From Fodinibius salinus (GTDB taxonomy: Bacteria; Bacteroidota; Rhodothermia; Balneolales; Balneolaceae), in NCBI RefSeq assembly GCF_008124865.1, contig NZ_VNHY01000002.1, forward strand, positions 434,001 to 498,000: DNA of 64,000 nucleotides, in the 5' to 3' direction. The first letter of the stretch is position 1; each line of letters starts with the position of its first letter. Below, piece by piece: positions 27,888-36,515 of the stretch. The translations under genes were made by a program, and so were the position numbers. Under the pieces are notes generated by a model that saw nothing but the letters and a program-made list of their open reading frames with translations, was not told the DNA's origin and did not search any database.

Positions 27888-28553
27888 ATGGAAAAACTAA
27901 AAAAATATTTACGTGAGCCTATCAACAGCATTACCCATGGCGTGGGTGCCATTGCTGCAATTTGTTGGACTCTTTTTTTACTGTATGAGGCCATAAATCA
28001 ACAATTAAGTAGCCATATTATTTCTTTTTTGATCTTTGGGATAAGCATGGTTCTACTATATACCGTCAGCTCTCTCTATCATGCACTACACATCAAAGAG
28101 AAAACGTTAGAACTTTTTCGAAAACTCGATCACTGCATGATTTATGTACTCATTGCCGGTACTTATACCCCCATCTGTTTACTTGTGCTTGAAGACAGCT
28201 GGCGATGGGGCTTATTTATTACCATCTGGGGATTAGCCCTCATTGGCATCATTAAAAAGTTTTTATGGATGAATGCCCCCCGCTGGCTTTCCACTGCTTT
28301 CTACCTGGGAATGGGCTGGCTAGCCGTTTTAATTTTCCCCACAATGATAGATAAACTTCCAATAGCTTTTATCATCTGGATTGGGATTGGCGGCATTGCC
28401 TATTCTGTTGGCGCCGTTATTTATGGTGTAAAAAAGCCAAATCCCATTCCCAATTGGTTTGGCTTTCACGAAATTTGGCATCTTTTTGTACTGGCAGGTA
28501 CTTTCTCTCACTTTTGGGCCATTTATCAATACCTTCCTGATTACATCGGCTAA
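27888..28553 (+). CDS. Hemolysin III / TrhA (PAQR-type) membrane protein
   Basis: About 221 residues with seven predicted membrane helices. The N-terminal signature LREPINSITHGVGAIAA, then SSLYHALHI, KLDHCMIYVLIAGTYTPICLL and the C-terminal HEIWHLFVLAGTFSHFWAIY give the conserved His residues that bind zinc in the adiponectin-receptor superfamily. The bacterial group (YqfA/TrhA) is linked to membrane lipid homeostasis; hemolysis is an old name, not a shown role here. The ATG at 27888 is preferred over an upstream TTG at 27867. Confidence 0.85.
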   Translation: MEKLKKYLREPINSITHGVGAIAAICWTLFLLYEAINQQLSSHIISFLIFGISMVLLYTVSSLYHALHIKEKTLELFRKLDHCMIYVLIAGTYTPICLLVLEDSWRWGLFITIWGLALIGIIKKFLWMNAPRWLSTAFYLGMGWLAVLIFPTMIDKLPIAFIIWIGIGGIAYSVGAVIYGVKKPNPIPNWFGFHEIWHLFVLAGTFSHFWAIYQYLPDYIG

Positions 28554-28591
28554 GTAAAAACCTGCTTGTCATGTTGATGTTCTTTCAGCAT

Positions 28592-28617
28592 CTTAGAAAA
28601 TACTTTAGTTTTCTAAG
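28592..28617. repeat. Inverted repeat just upstream of the HELTH protein gene
   Basis: CTTAGAAAA at 28592-28600 and TTTTCTAAG at 28609-28617 form a perfect 9-bp stem with an 8-nt loop, ending 15 bp before the ATG at 28633. It is either the 3' hairpin of the preceding gene or an element in the leader of the next one; its AT content makes chance possible. Confidence 0.35.
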
Positions 28618-28632
28618 CACCATTAGCGTAAA

Positions 28633-31530
28633 ATGATGCGTAAATTTGTAGCTCTTACTTTACTCTTTTGTGGTTTTTCATTAGCTGTATGTGCTCAGTT
28701 TTATCCCACACAGTATCGACCGCCTAACCAACATTGGCAATATCTTAAAACCCCGCATTTAAAATTATTGTACGCCCGCGGCAATGATTCTACCGCCCTT
28801 CGGATGGGACAAATACTCGAATCCCAATATGCTAAAACTCAGCTACTGGTTGGGGGTAACCTTTCTGACTTTCCCATAATTTTAAATAACTATAACGATC
28901 GCTCCAACGGATTTGTCAGTCCCCTGCATTTTCGATCAGAAATTGAGCTGCCGCCTATAAAAGGCAAATCATTGAATCCACAGACGGGAAACTGGCTGAC
29001 CAACGTAGGTCCCCATGAACTAACCCACGCTTTGCAATTTAGCAACCTCGGTGGATTTAACATCCCAAAAATCGTTAGTCTTTTTTCGCCCGACCTGGCG
29101 CGTTCATTTCACGGCGCCATCCCATCGGGCATCACCGAAGGTATTGCTGTACATCACGAAACAGATAATATTGTTCCAAATGGAGGTCGCGGGAATTATC
29201 CATTTTTTACCAACCAATATAATGCCATCTTTAACAGTGATCAGCGGTGGTCGATGGGGCAGCACGTGCAACACACTACTTATACCCGGCCTTTTAACAG
29301 GCACTATATTGGTGGATATACCTTTACCTCCTGGATACAAGAAGAGTTCGGTCCACAGACAACCCGAAAAGCGATCGATTTTTATATGGACTGGCCGTTT
29401 TTGGGATACGGATGGGCTCTGCATAATGCAACCGGCTTATGGCCCACCCAGTTATATGAACGTTTTGAGGATGATAAAAAAACAGAAATATCCAAAACTA
29501 ACGTCAGCCAGCAGTTTATAACTCCTGATATCCCCTTTAAGGGACGCAACATTCGCCGGGCCAAATGGCTTTCAGACTCCACACTTATTTTCTATGGATC
29601 ATTCTATAACGCCCGCCCGGGATTTTATAGTTACAACCTCAACACCTCAAAAATTAATCGGATACTTACTACCAATAGCATCAGTGATTATCGCTATGAT
29701 CTTTCGACCGACCGCTCGGAACTTATTTACAGTTATTATCAAGCCGATCCTATTTATGACAATACTGCCAAAGCAGAGCTGGTTCGAGTGCAGCTTGATT
29801 CTCATATAAAAACACAAATTACGGATGATGGGCGACTCTACGCACCGGTTTTTTATAAGGATCAACTCCTTGCCCTTGGCACCAAACCGGCTTCTTCTCA
29901 ACTTGTGTCTGTGCAAAATAAAAATAAACAGCAAGACTCTTTGCAAATTAATACCCTTTCTGTCCCAAAAACGGGAGAAATTAAAGCCGTGGCAGTAAGT
30001 CCTGTTAATGATAAATTAGCTGTTGTCATCAATAAACAAGGGAAACAGGGGCTCTGGATTTCCGATCTTTCCAACCTCTCTGACGAACTTAGCCAAAATC
30101 CAACTATCTCTTTTTCAAGTGGTTCTGTTTTTGATCCCGAGTGGCATCCCAAAGAAAAGAAGCTGTTATTTAGTAGTGATTTTTCGGGCATCCTTCAGTT
30201 ATATGAGTATAATCTAGCAACCAATACTGTTATCCAAATTACTAATGTTGCCTATAATGCATTTGAAGGGTCTTATAATCCCAGCGGCAACCGCATCGCT
30301 TTTATCCGGCAAGAAAAAAATGAGCAGCTTCCCGCTATTATTAATCGAAGTAATGTTGACGGCAATTACATTCCCAATAATATATGGCAGACAGAGATAT
30401 CCAATACTATTCAAAAACAGCAATCAGTGACTACTGATTCTATCATTACACAATCAAAACAGTGGGAGTCGGGACAATATAAATCCGGATTAGGATGGAT
30501 AAAGCCCCGTACAGTGTTACCGGTTTTTAACGAGGTTTCTAATCAAGATGTTTATGAATGGGGGCTTTCACTGCATAGTAATAATTTATTGGCCAATCAA
30601 AGCTATTCTGCCGAATATACCTACTTCGAAAACCGCAGCTGGTTTAACGTTTTATACCAAAACAAAACATTTTATCCTGGTTTTAAAGCACGCATTTTTA
30701 GCGAACCAACTTATTTTCTTCTTTTAAGCCAAAACAATTTATCCACTTTTTCTTTGTTGCAACAAGAGCGTGGTGTAGCTCTTAGCATTCCATTTCAACT
30801 TAGGTTAAATCAAAATATTACCAATACCTCTCTTTTTATTGAACCCGAGATTCGGCAGTCCCAATTTCGGTTTTTTGATGTCCAATCAAATAACCGTTCT
30901 TCCGATTTTTTCAACAGTACCGTTGCTAATATTTTTACCCAGTTTAATTATCGACTGCAGCAAAATCTTCGAGATTTACAACCTAATTCAGGTGCCCTTT
31001 TTTATACTGAGGTGGAACATAATTTCAATTCTGACGATCCCAACTTTTCGGGTCAATCCAATAACATTCCGATTCGATTTTTGGAATCTACCGCACTCTC
31101 CGGGGGAGTTTATACCTTTTTATCTCCATTTCGCCGGTGGAATCAATCACTGCGACTTGGAATTGAGGGAGTAACACAATCGGGACTCATTTTTAATAAC
31201 CAGTCGATTGTCTCCGGCGGTTTTTCCGAAGCTGTCTTTCCCGGTGCATCAAACCTGCTTAGTTTTTCTACCCGCTATACCATTCCGTTGGCCTATGTCG
31301 ATAACGGCGGGTTTCTATTTCCACTGTATCTTAGCAATATTTATATTGTTACATTTACAAACACCATAACAGATCCCACTATTACTAATATCAAAAAGGG
31401 ATCACGAAATATGTTTGGGATTGGATTACGGGGTCGTTTTCGCATATCAAACCTGACTTTTGATATTGGTGTTGGCTTTGGGTACGAACCAAGCCGAGAT
31501 AACATCAACTTTTTTGTCGGAGATTTTTAA
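28633..31530 (+). CDS. Secreted HExxH-motif protein with beta-propeller and C-terminal beta-barrel-like region
   Basis: 965 residues, apparently three modules. Signal peptide 1-21. The first module (about 35-270) carries HELTH at 128-132 with TEGIAVHHE starting at 168. That is an HExxH zinc motif with a downstream Glu169, as in gluzincin-type peptidases, though the module matches no peptidase I can name. The second (about 290-600) has TolB/WD40-like propeller blades (GRLYAPVFYKDQLLAL, SVFDPEWHPKEKKLLFSS, NAFEGSYNPSGNRIAFIRQ). The third (about 640-965) alternates aromatic and polar residues and ends GFGYEPSRDNINFFVGDF, like an outer-membrane beta-barrel with a terminal Phe. Probably an outer-membrane protease-like protein. 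Confidence 0.75.
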   Translation: MMRKFVALTLLFCGFSLAVCAQFYPTQYRPPNQHWQYLKTPHLKLLYARGNDSTALRMGQILESQYAKTQLLVGGNLSDFPIILNNYNDRSNGFVSPLHFRSEIELPPIKGKSLNPQTGNWLTNVGPHELTHALQFSNLGGFNIPKIVSLFSPDLARSFHGAIPSGITEGIAVHHETDNIVPNGGRGNYPFFTNQYNAIFNSDQRWSMGQHVQHTTYTRPFNRHYIGGYTFTSWIQEEFGPQTTRKAIDFYMDWPFLGYGWALHNATGLWPTQLYERFEDDKKTEISKTNVSQQFITPDIPFKGRNIRRAKWLSDSTLIFYGSFYNARPGFYSYNLNTSKINRILTTNSISDYRYDLSTDRSELIYSYYQADPIYDNTAKAELVRVQLDSHIKTQITDDGRLYAPVFYKDQLLALGTKPASSQLVSVQNKNKQQDSLQINTLSVPKTGEIKAVAVSPVNDKLAVVINKQGKQGLWISDLSNLSDELSQNPTISFSSGSVFDPEWHPKEKKLLFSSDFSGILQLYEYNLATNTVIQITNVAYNAFEGSYNPSGNRIAFIRQEKNEQLPAIINRSNVDGNYIPNNIWQTEISNTIQKQQSVTTDSIITQSKQWESGQYKSGLGWIKPRTVLPVFNEVSNQDVYEWGLSLHSNNLLANQSYSAEYTYFENRSWFNVLYQNKTFYPGFKARIFSEPTYFLLLSQNNLSTFSLLQQERGVALSIPFQLRLNQNITNTSLFIEPEIRQSQFRFFDVQSNNRSSDFFNSTVANIFTQFNYRLQQNLRDLQPNSGALFYTEVEHNFNSDDPNFSGQSNNIPIRFLESTALSGGVYTFLSPFRRWNQSLRLGIEGVTQSGLIFNNQSIVSGGFSEAVFPGASNLLSFSTRYTIPLAYVDNGGFLFPLYLSNIYIVTFTNTITDPTITNIKKGSRNMFGIGLRGRFRISNLTFDIGVGFGYEPSRDNINFFVGDF

Positions 31531-31583
31531 GCTCCTTATTTGTTACTAATCTTTAGATTACTAATTCTACTGATATAATTATT

Positions 31584-32174
31584 ATGCGTTTGTTTTTATC
31601 TGCTCATAAAACGTTCATTCTTATTTTATCTACTCTCTTGCTGTATTCGGCATGTTCTTCTAAGCCTAAGCCCAAAGAACCCAATCCTGTACGGCGTAAA
31701 AGCCCAATTGCCATTGCCAATACCCTACATAAACCCTCCGACACCTATATCAAAGTTGTTTATGGTCAGCCATATAAGAAGGGGCGAAATATTTTTGGGG
31801 AGCTTATTCCTTATGGTGAGATCTGGCGAACCGGAGCCAATGAAGCTACTGAAATTACAACAACTCAAGACATCATTTTGGGTGGTAAAAAGGTAAATGC
31901 AGGTACCTATGCACTATTTACTATTCCCCGTAAAAATAACGACTGGACTATTGTCTTAAATGATGTTTTAGGTCAATGGGGAGCATTCAATTATAATTCA
32001 TCTCATGACGTGTTGCGGACTCACGCCTCGGCCATACAAAAAAGTTCCGCTTTTGAAGCACTTACTATTCAATTTTCAGAAATAGTAAATGATTCAACCA
32101 ATATGATTATACAATGGGATCATACCGAGGTGAAAATCCCCATTATATTTTCAGATAGTAATCCATCTTCCTAA
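31584..32174 (+). CDS. DUF2911 family lipoprotein
   Basis: 196 residues. A lipobox LYSAC (Cys24) is followed by a Pro/Lys linker and a DUF2911 domain from about 55 to 170. The markers are YIKVVYGQPYKKGRNIFGELIPYGEIWRTGANEATEITTTQDI (in pieces), KVNAGTYALFTIP, and DWTIVLNDVLGQWGAFNYNSSHDVLR. DUF2911 is common in Bacteroidota and has no known activity; the conserved GEIWRTGANE block is its signature. It follows the HELTH protein gene after 53 bp on the same strand. Confidence 0.85.
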   Translation: MRLFLSAHKTFILILSTLLLYSACSSKPKPKEPNPVRRKSPIAIANTLHKPSDTYIKVVYGQPYKKGRNIFGELIPYGEIWRTGANEATEITTTQDIILGGKKVNAGTYALFTIPRKNNDWTIVLNDVLGQWGAFNYNSSHDVLRTHASAIQKSSAFEALTIQFSEIVNDSTNMIIQWDHTEVKIPIIFSDSNPSS

Positions 32175-32198
32175 TGTAGTCACTTTCTGTCATAATTT

Positions 32199-32552
32199 TT
32201 AAGACTTCGTGGCTTTTGCTTTCTCCAACAACTCTTCGGGAATATCCAACTCCATCCGAAGAAGCATAGCAGCATGCGTCTTACCTTGGGCATCCAGTTT
32301 TAGAGAAACCGTTCCACCACCACCCAGGCTTTGATGAAGAACAAAATTAAGAGCACCTATATTCGGAAGCTCATAACGCTCTACTTTTCCCTCACAAATA
32401 TTTTTCATGTGCTCTTTTACCACATCAGCTGTGAGCGTTTTTTTGAGAAAAGGATACACATCCGGATGGCGGGCAATTATTCCCACATTACTTCCATCTC
32501 CCTTATCTCCACTGCGTCCATGCGCTATATCTAAAAGCTTTGCGTTAGCCAT
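32199..32552 (-). CDS. AtuA-like C-terminal domain protein (stand-alone)
   Basis: 117 residues. The motif LLDIAHGRSGDKGDGSNVGIIAR at 5-27 is the hallmark of the C-terminal ferredoxin-fold domain of AtuA (acyclic terpene utilisation) proteins, and GGGGTVSLKLDAQGKTHAAMLLRMEL is its second conserved block. Full AtuA proteins carry a larger N-terminal domain; here only the short partner is present and no N-terminal partner gene is in the window. The gene is probably part of an organic-acid or CoA-dependent pathway, but no substrate can be assigned. It runs opposite to its neighbours. Confidence 0.8.
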   Translation of the reverse strand: MANAKLLDIAHGRSGDKGDGSNVGIIARHPDVYPFLKKTLTADVVKEHMKNICEGKVERYELPNIGALNFVLHQSLGGGGTVSLKLDAQGKTHAAMLLRMELDIPEELLEKAKATKS

Positions 32553-32703
32553 AAATAATTATTTTAACATCACTTTTTGTTGTGCCAAAAGATAGACGGC
32601 TTCGCTAACTCCTGCAAACTAAAAATTTTGATATTGGTAAACGATTCTTTGGCTAACGTAGTTATATAATAACACAATAATTTAATATTAAACTATTTAA
32701 AAT

Positions 32704-33069
32704 ATGAGTTATTTTAATAAAATTACTGACATATACAATCATATTGCAGAAGGTTCTGCAATGGATGCCTTTGAGGAATATTATGCCGAAGATGTAACAA
32801 TGGTTCTAGAAGATGGTACAGAGGTTGATGGAAAAGATGCAAACCGTCAACGTGAAAATGAATTTTTTAGCAGCGTGGAAGAATTTCACGGTATTGAGAT
32901 AAAAGGTATCACCGCTAACGAAGATGAAGGTATTACAGCTGTTGAATCTACCATGACCGTAACTTTTAAAGGTGCCGACGGTCCTATGGATCTTGAACAA
33001 GTTGCAGTACAACACTGGAGCGGTAAACAAATAACTACCGAACGTTTTTACGGTACACAGAATAGCTAA
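32704..33069 (+). CDS. SnoaL-like (NTF2-fold) protein
   Basis: 121 residues with the NTF2/SnoaL layout: an N-terminal helix, the conserved EEYYAEDVTMVLEDGTEVDGKDANRQRENEFF block, then a four-stranded sheet (GITAVESTMTVTFKGA, EQVAVQHWSGKQITTERFYG). These small cup-shaped proteins bind or convert small ligands. This one has no obvious catalytic Asp/His pair, so its role is open. It is a single-gene unit ending in a terminator. Confidence 0.8.
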   Translation: MSYFNKITDIYNHIAEGSAMDAFEEYYAEDVTMVLEDGTEVDGKDANRQRENEFFSSVEEFHGIEIKGITANEDEGITAVESTMTVTFKGADGPMDLEQVAVQHWSGKQITTERFYGTQNS

Positions 33070-33084
33070 TTACCTCCTAACTTA

Positions 33085-33117
33085 GAGCCCTCTCCTTACA
33101 GAGGGCTTTTTTATTTT
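33085..33117 (+). terminator. Rho-independent terminator after the SnoaL-like gene
   Basis: AGCCCTCT at 33086-33093 pairs with AGAGGGCT at 33100-33107, followed by a run of T and TATTTT. Confidence 0.92.
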
Positions 33118-33312
33118 GTGGATGCTCAATTTTTATCTTTTTTCTTATCCTCATATTTTGTCATATATATTCAATAATTGTTTTTCTTTTTTTCGGCTAT
33201 CTTTAGTTTATTGATTGTCCTTAGTGGAAGGATATTGAATAATACTTTTCTTAATTGATACATCCACTGTTTTTCCTCAAAATTTGAAGATATATTTCTA
33301 AAATTATTATTA

Positions 33313-34563
33313 ATGAGTAAGCCAAAACGTGTTGTTATTACCGGATTAGGAGCTTTATCCCCAATCGGAAATAATGTAGAAGTTTTCTGGGATAATCTTA
33401 TCAATGGAGTTAGTGGTGCCGATAGAATTACTAACTTTGACCCTTCTGAGTTTCGCACACATTTTGCGTGTGAGCTTAAAAATTTTGATGCCGGCGAACA
33501 CCTCGAGCATAATATGATTCGTCGCTCCGATCCCTTTAGTCAATACGGACTTATTGCTACTGATCAAGCAGTAGAAGACTCCGGTATTGATTTTGAAGAT
33601 ATGGATCCCTTTGACGCCGGAGTTATTTGGGGGAGCGGCCAGGGTGGTATGTTTACTTTTGAAGAAGAAGTGAAAAACTATGCCGAAAATGATTACTCAC
33701 CACGATTTAATCCATTCTTCGTCCCAAAGTTAATTATTAACATGGCACCAGGACTCATCTCCATGAAGTACGGTCTGATGGGTATTAACTATGCTACCGT
33801 CTCGGCCTGTGCTACTTCTAACACGGCCATCATGGATGCTCTTAATTATATCAGATGGGGCAAGGCTAAAGTAATGGTTACCGGTGGTTCCGAAGCAGGT
33901 ATCACTGAGTCTTCCTTTGGTGGATTTTCTTCCATGCGCGCCATGTCACAACGCAATGACGATCCCAAACATGCTTCACGTCCCTTTGATAAGGATCGGG
34001 ACGGCTTTGTTATGGGAGAGGGGGCAGCAGCCCTCATTCTGGAAGAGTATGAACATGCCAAAGCCCGCGGTGCCAAGATTTACGGTGAAGTTACAGGTGC
34101 TGCAATGACGGCCGATGCCTATCACATGACGGCCACCCATCCCGAGGGGAAAGGCGCAACCGTTGCGATGCAGCAGGCACTCAATGACAGTGAGCTCAAC
34201 GCCGAGGATGTCGATTATCTTAATACGCATGCTACCTCAACACCGGTTGGTGATATTAGTGAAACCAAAGCAATAGAAAATGTATTTGGAGACAGTGCTG
34301 ACCACCTGCATATCAGTGCAACAAAATCAATGACAGGTCACTTACTGGGTGCCGCCGGCGCTATTGAAGCAATAGCCTCTATTAAAGCTATTAATGAAAA
34401 TCTTATTCCTCCAACTATCAACACCAAAAATATTGATGGAGAGATTCCCGAATCTTTAAATATTGTATTGGGTGAAGCTAAAGAAAAGAAAGTTGATGTG
34501 GCAATGAGTAATACCTTTGGCTTCGGTGGACATAATGGCATTGTTGTTTTTAAATCAATTTAA
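33313..34563 (+). CDS. fabF: Beta-ketoacyl-ACP synthase II
   Basis: 416 residues of the condensing enzyme that elongates fatty acyl chains on acyl carrier protein. The active-site Cys166 lies in VSACATSN. His306 lies in NTHATSTPVGD, and Lys338 and His343 in SATKSMTGHLLGAAGA. The spacing is that of FabF. The usual partner acpP is not beside it, so this is either the housekeeping copy in an unusual place or a second KAS II-type enzyme. Bounded by a strong bidirectional terminator. Confidence 0.92.
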   Translation: MSKPKRVVITGLGALSPIGNNVEVFWDNLINGVSGADRITNFDPSEFRTHFACELKNFDAGEHLEHNMIRRSDPFSQYGLIATDQAVEDSGIDFEDMDPFDAGVIWGSGQGGMFTFEEEVKNYAENDYSPRFNPFFVPKLIINMAPGLISMKYGLMGINYATVSACATSNTAIMDALNYIRWGKAKVMVTGGSEAGITESSFGGFSSMRAMSQRNDDPKHASRPFDKDRDGFVMGEGAAALILEEYEHAKARGAKIYGEVTGAAMTADAYHMTATHPEGKGATVAMQQALNDSELNAEDVDYLNTHATSTPVGDISETKAIENVFGDSADHLHISATKSMTGHLLGAAGAIEAIASIKAINENLIPPTINTKNIDGEIPESLNIVLGEAKEKKVDVAMSNTFGFGGHNGIVVFKSI

Positions 34564-34576
34564 CTTTCTAAAATAA

Positions 34577-34617
34577 AAAGGCCCAGAGAGTTATAATTCT
34601 CTGGGCCTTTTTTTATT
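34577..34617. terminator. Bidirectional terminator between fabF and the coiled-coil gene
   Basis: AAAGGCCCAGAGA at 34577-34589 pairs with TCTCTGGGCCTTT at 34598-34610 around an 8-nt loop. T-runs lie on both outer sides, so it can stop transcripts from both convergent genes. Confidence 0.92.
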
Positions 34618-34633
34618 CTTTATTTTTTTCTAC

Positions 34634-35257
34634 CTATTCTTCTCCATCATCTTCTTCCTCGTCCTCTTTTTCTTCATTTTTTCCATCTTCTTCTTTTTCA
34701 TTAGAAGATTTATCTGAATCTACCTTTTTTCGTGCCTTTTCTAGTTTTTCTTTCTTCTCCTCTATACTTTTCTCTAACTCTTCCAGTTCTTTTTTTGCCT
34801 TTTCTATTTTCTGATGACGTTTGTCTACTTCTTCTTTACTAAGATTACCGGCTTCCTTTTCTTTTTCTAACTGTTCTTCAGCTTGTTCTATTCTCTTAGC
34901 TGCATTTTCTAATTTTTCTTCACTTTGTTCTATCTTTTGATCCAAAGAATCAACTTTATTCTTTAGCTCTCTGGCTGCTGCAGCCCGGGACTGACCAAAC
35001 TCTCGTCCTGACTTATCTTTTTTCTTTCCATACGCCTTTCCTTTCTCTTTACCTTTTTTCTTTTCCTTATTTTTGAGACTATCAGTCTTTTGGGTTGCGT
35101 CCTTCTCTTTCTGGTCAGCTTCTTTTTGAACCTTTTCAGTCTTTTGTTTTTCCTTTTCTTTTTTAGCTTTGCCTTTACCTTGAGCAAAAGCATCCGCTGT
35201 ATAAATACCAAAAATTAGTATAAAAAATAATCCAAGTGTTCTGATTGATAATTTCAT
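34634..35257 (-). CDS. Secreted Lys/Glu-rich coiled-coil protein
   Basis: 207 residues. A signal peptide (about 1-26, ending AFAQ) precedes a highly charged region made mostly of K and E with heptad spacing, predicted as a long coiled coil (SLDQKIEQSEEKLENAAK..., about 98-182). The tail is acidic (EEEDDGEE). It resembles low-complexity periplasmic spacer proteins, and no family is recognised. It follows a small lipoprotein gene by 12 bp on the same strand, so the two are probably one operon. Low-complexity sequence makes any homology search unreliable. Confidence 0.65.
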   Translation of the reverse strand: MKLSIRTLGLFFILIFGIYTADAFAQGKGKAKKEKEKQKTEKVQKEADQKEKDATQKTDSLKNKEKKKGKEKGKAYGKKKDKSGREFGQSRAAAARELKNKVDSLDQKIEQSEEKLENAAKRIEQAEEQLEKEKEAGNLSKEEVDKRHQKIEKAKKELEELEKSIEEKKEKLEKARKKVDSDKSSNEKEEDGKNEEKEDEEEDDGEE

Positions 35258-35269
35258 AAGTATAATCTT

Positions 35270-35488
35270 TTAGTTTTCTGAATTTAATTCATCCAAGCTC
35301 TTTTCGAGATCAGAAACGTCTTTATCCAGCTCTGCATTTGCAGAATCTACTTCTTGCGTAGCGGTTTCAATCTCTGCTACTTCATTATTTTTATTTTGTG
35401 TCTCTTTAAGTTGCGACTCTCCATCGCAAGCAACAAAAGTACCTACAATACCTAATGGCAATAGAATTATCCCTTTCCTAATATTCAT
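35270..35488 (-). CDS. Small coiled-coil lipoprotein
   Basis: 72 residues. The N-terminal signal ends in a lipobox-like TFVAC (Cys21), followed by a short, heptad-patterned, acidic helix (NEVAEIETATQEVDSANAELDKDVSDLEKSLDELNSEN). The size and pattern recall Lpp-like outer-membrane lipoproteins, but there is no clear peptidoglycan-linking C-terminal Lys, so the role is unknown. It precedes the Lys/Glu-rich gene by 12 bp. Confidence 0.6.
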   Translation of the reverse strand: MNIRKGIILLPLGIVGTFVACDGESQLKETQNKNNEVAEIETATQEVDSANAELDKDVSDLEKSLDELNSEN

Positions 35489-35620
35489 AATGTATTTTTG
35501 TGATTAGATTAAACAGGTTAAATAACCTTAAACATAAAAATTAGTAATTTGTTCCAATCTATCTTCCTACTTATAAACTTACCTAATCTTGAACCCCAAT
35601 TTTCCTCATGTTGTAGCATA

Positions 35621-35745
35621 TTAATTGCTGTGTCCAATTGATACGACCTCTACCCACTCAATAATCCCAATTTCTAGATTAAAAGTAGAGCGTATATCGT
35701 TTTCGGGCACATTTTAAATATCCTAAAAGTTTTTAACTAGGGATT
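35621..35745 (-). pseudogene. purM: Decayed C-terminal remnant of a purM gene
   Basis: On the minus strand, codons from about 35735 to the TAA at 35621-35623 read: stop (for Q), D, I, stop (for G), N, then VPENDIRSTFNLEIGIIEW..., ending VVSIGHSN and stop. The intact PurM reads LIQDLGNVPEDDMRSTFNLGIGLIA and ends VIEIGQIT. The remnant therefore has a TAG where intact purM has CAG, a second stop for Gly, and a deletion of about 15-20 residues. By hand, roughly 45 of 69 bases match across the aligned block, and most differences fall at third codon positions. It is dead, and AT-rich at the third position, unlike the intact 3' end. Confidence 0.8.
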
Positions 35746-35764
35746 AAGCTGTTGTATCTCAATT

Positions 35765-36262
35765 CTAAATAAGTTCAATTTTGTCAATTAACAGCTCAAA
35801 ATCTTCAGCTTTCTTATTAGCAATTAAAAAGCCCAGTTGTTGAATGGAATTGTGACTAAAATTGGGCTGGTTCAAATTTTTACCTCTAAAGGTGGGAAAT
35901 AAGTCATTGAGCACAATAGTAATTTCCTCCCATTCCCCAGTGGTCTCCAAGTAGGTGATGTACGACTCGTAGGCCTGCTGATCGTGTTTAACTCTAAACT
36001 GATATCGTTTTCCATCGCCCTTCAACTTTATTTTGATTTGGTCTTGTGGTTCCACTTCTAAGTTAGCAGGAGAATAGCGGACCGATGAAAAACCACCGTT
36101 ATTTTCCAATGACACGGAACCACTGAATCGCCCATGGCCCTGCGGACTCAAACTTATATCTCCTTGCGAACGGCCACCCATCACCACATCATCCAACGTT
36201 TCCCAATTTTGAAGGCTGGCATTCTCATTGAAATTAAAAATAACCCTATGGCTGTATGTCAT
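35765..36262 (-). CDS. CIA30 family protein (complex I intermediate-associated)
   Basis: 165 residues with the CIA30 domain markers: FNFNENASLQNWETLDDVVMGGRSQGD (about 10-36), FSGSVSLENNGGFSSVRYSP, and the C-terminal QLGFLIANKKAEDFELLIDKIELI. The domain is a beta-sandwich like a galactose-binding module; bacterial members are often of unknown role. It sits between a decayed purM remnant and a deaminase gene on the minus strand and may have come with the deaminase. No signal peptide, so cytosolic. Confidence 0.85.
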   Translation of the reverse strand: MTYSHRVIFNFNENASLQNWETLDDVVMGGRSQGDISLSPQGHGRFSGSVSLENNGGFSSVRYSPANLEVEPQDQIKIKLKGDGKRYQFRVKHDQQAYESYITYLETTGEWEEITIVLNDLFPTFRGKNLNQPNFSHNSIQQLGFLIANKKAEDFELLIDKIELI

Positions 36263-36515
36263 AGTAATTAAAACAGTATAATTTTATGTTTACAATTACA
36301 GCAATATCCGTATGCCTTCGCGAGCTATCTCAAAACCGCACAAGTTAACTTCAGCTTGCTGTGGGCCGCCTTTATCAATGCAATGCCGTATTCTTATTAT
36401 TTAAAGTGTCAGTAAGACCTGAAGCTTTTTACTTATATGAATCACGTCCTCAAGGGCATCCATTTTATCTCTATTGATCCGATTATTTTACCAATAAGTA
36501 ATCTGTTTACTTAAA
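36263..36515. other. Intergenic gap between CIA30 and deaminase genes
   Basis: 253 bp without a clear gene. On the minus strand there is one 30-codon open stretch (HCIDKGGPQQAEVNLCGFE..., then IAREGIRILL and a stop) after an in-frame stop. It reads like a real protein tail and may be another gene fragment, but no family was recognised. Confidence 0.4.

Noticed and set aside
36300-36400. Open 30-codon stretch on the minus strand (HCIDKGGPQQAEVNLCGFE...)
   Set aside because: Reads like a protein tail and could be a gene fragment, but no family was recognised, so it is only mentioned with the gap.
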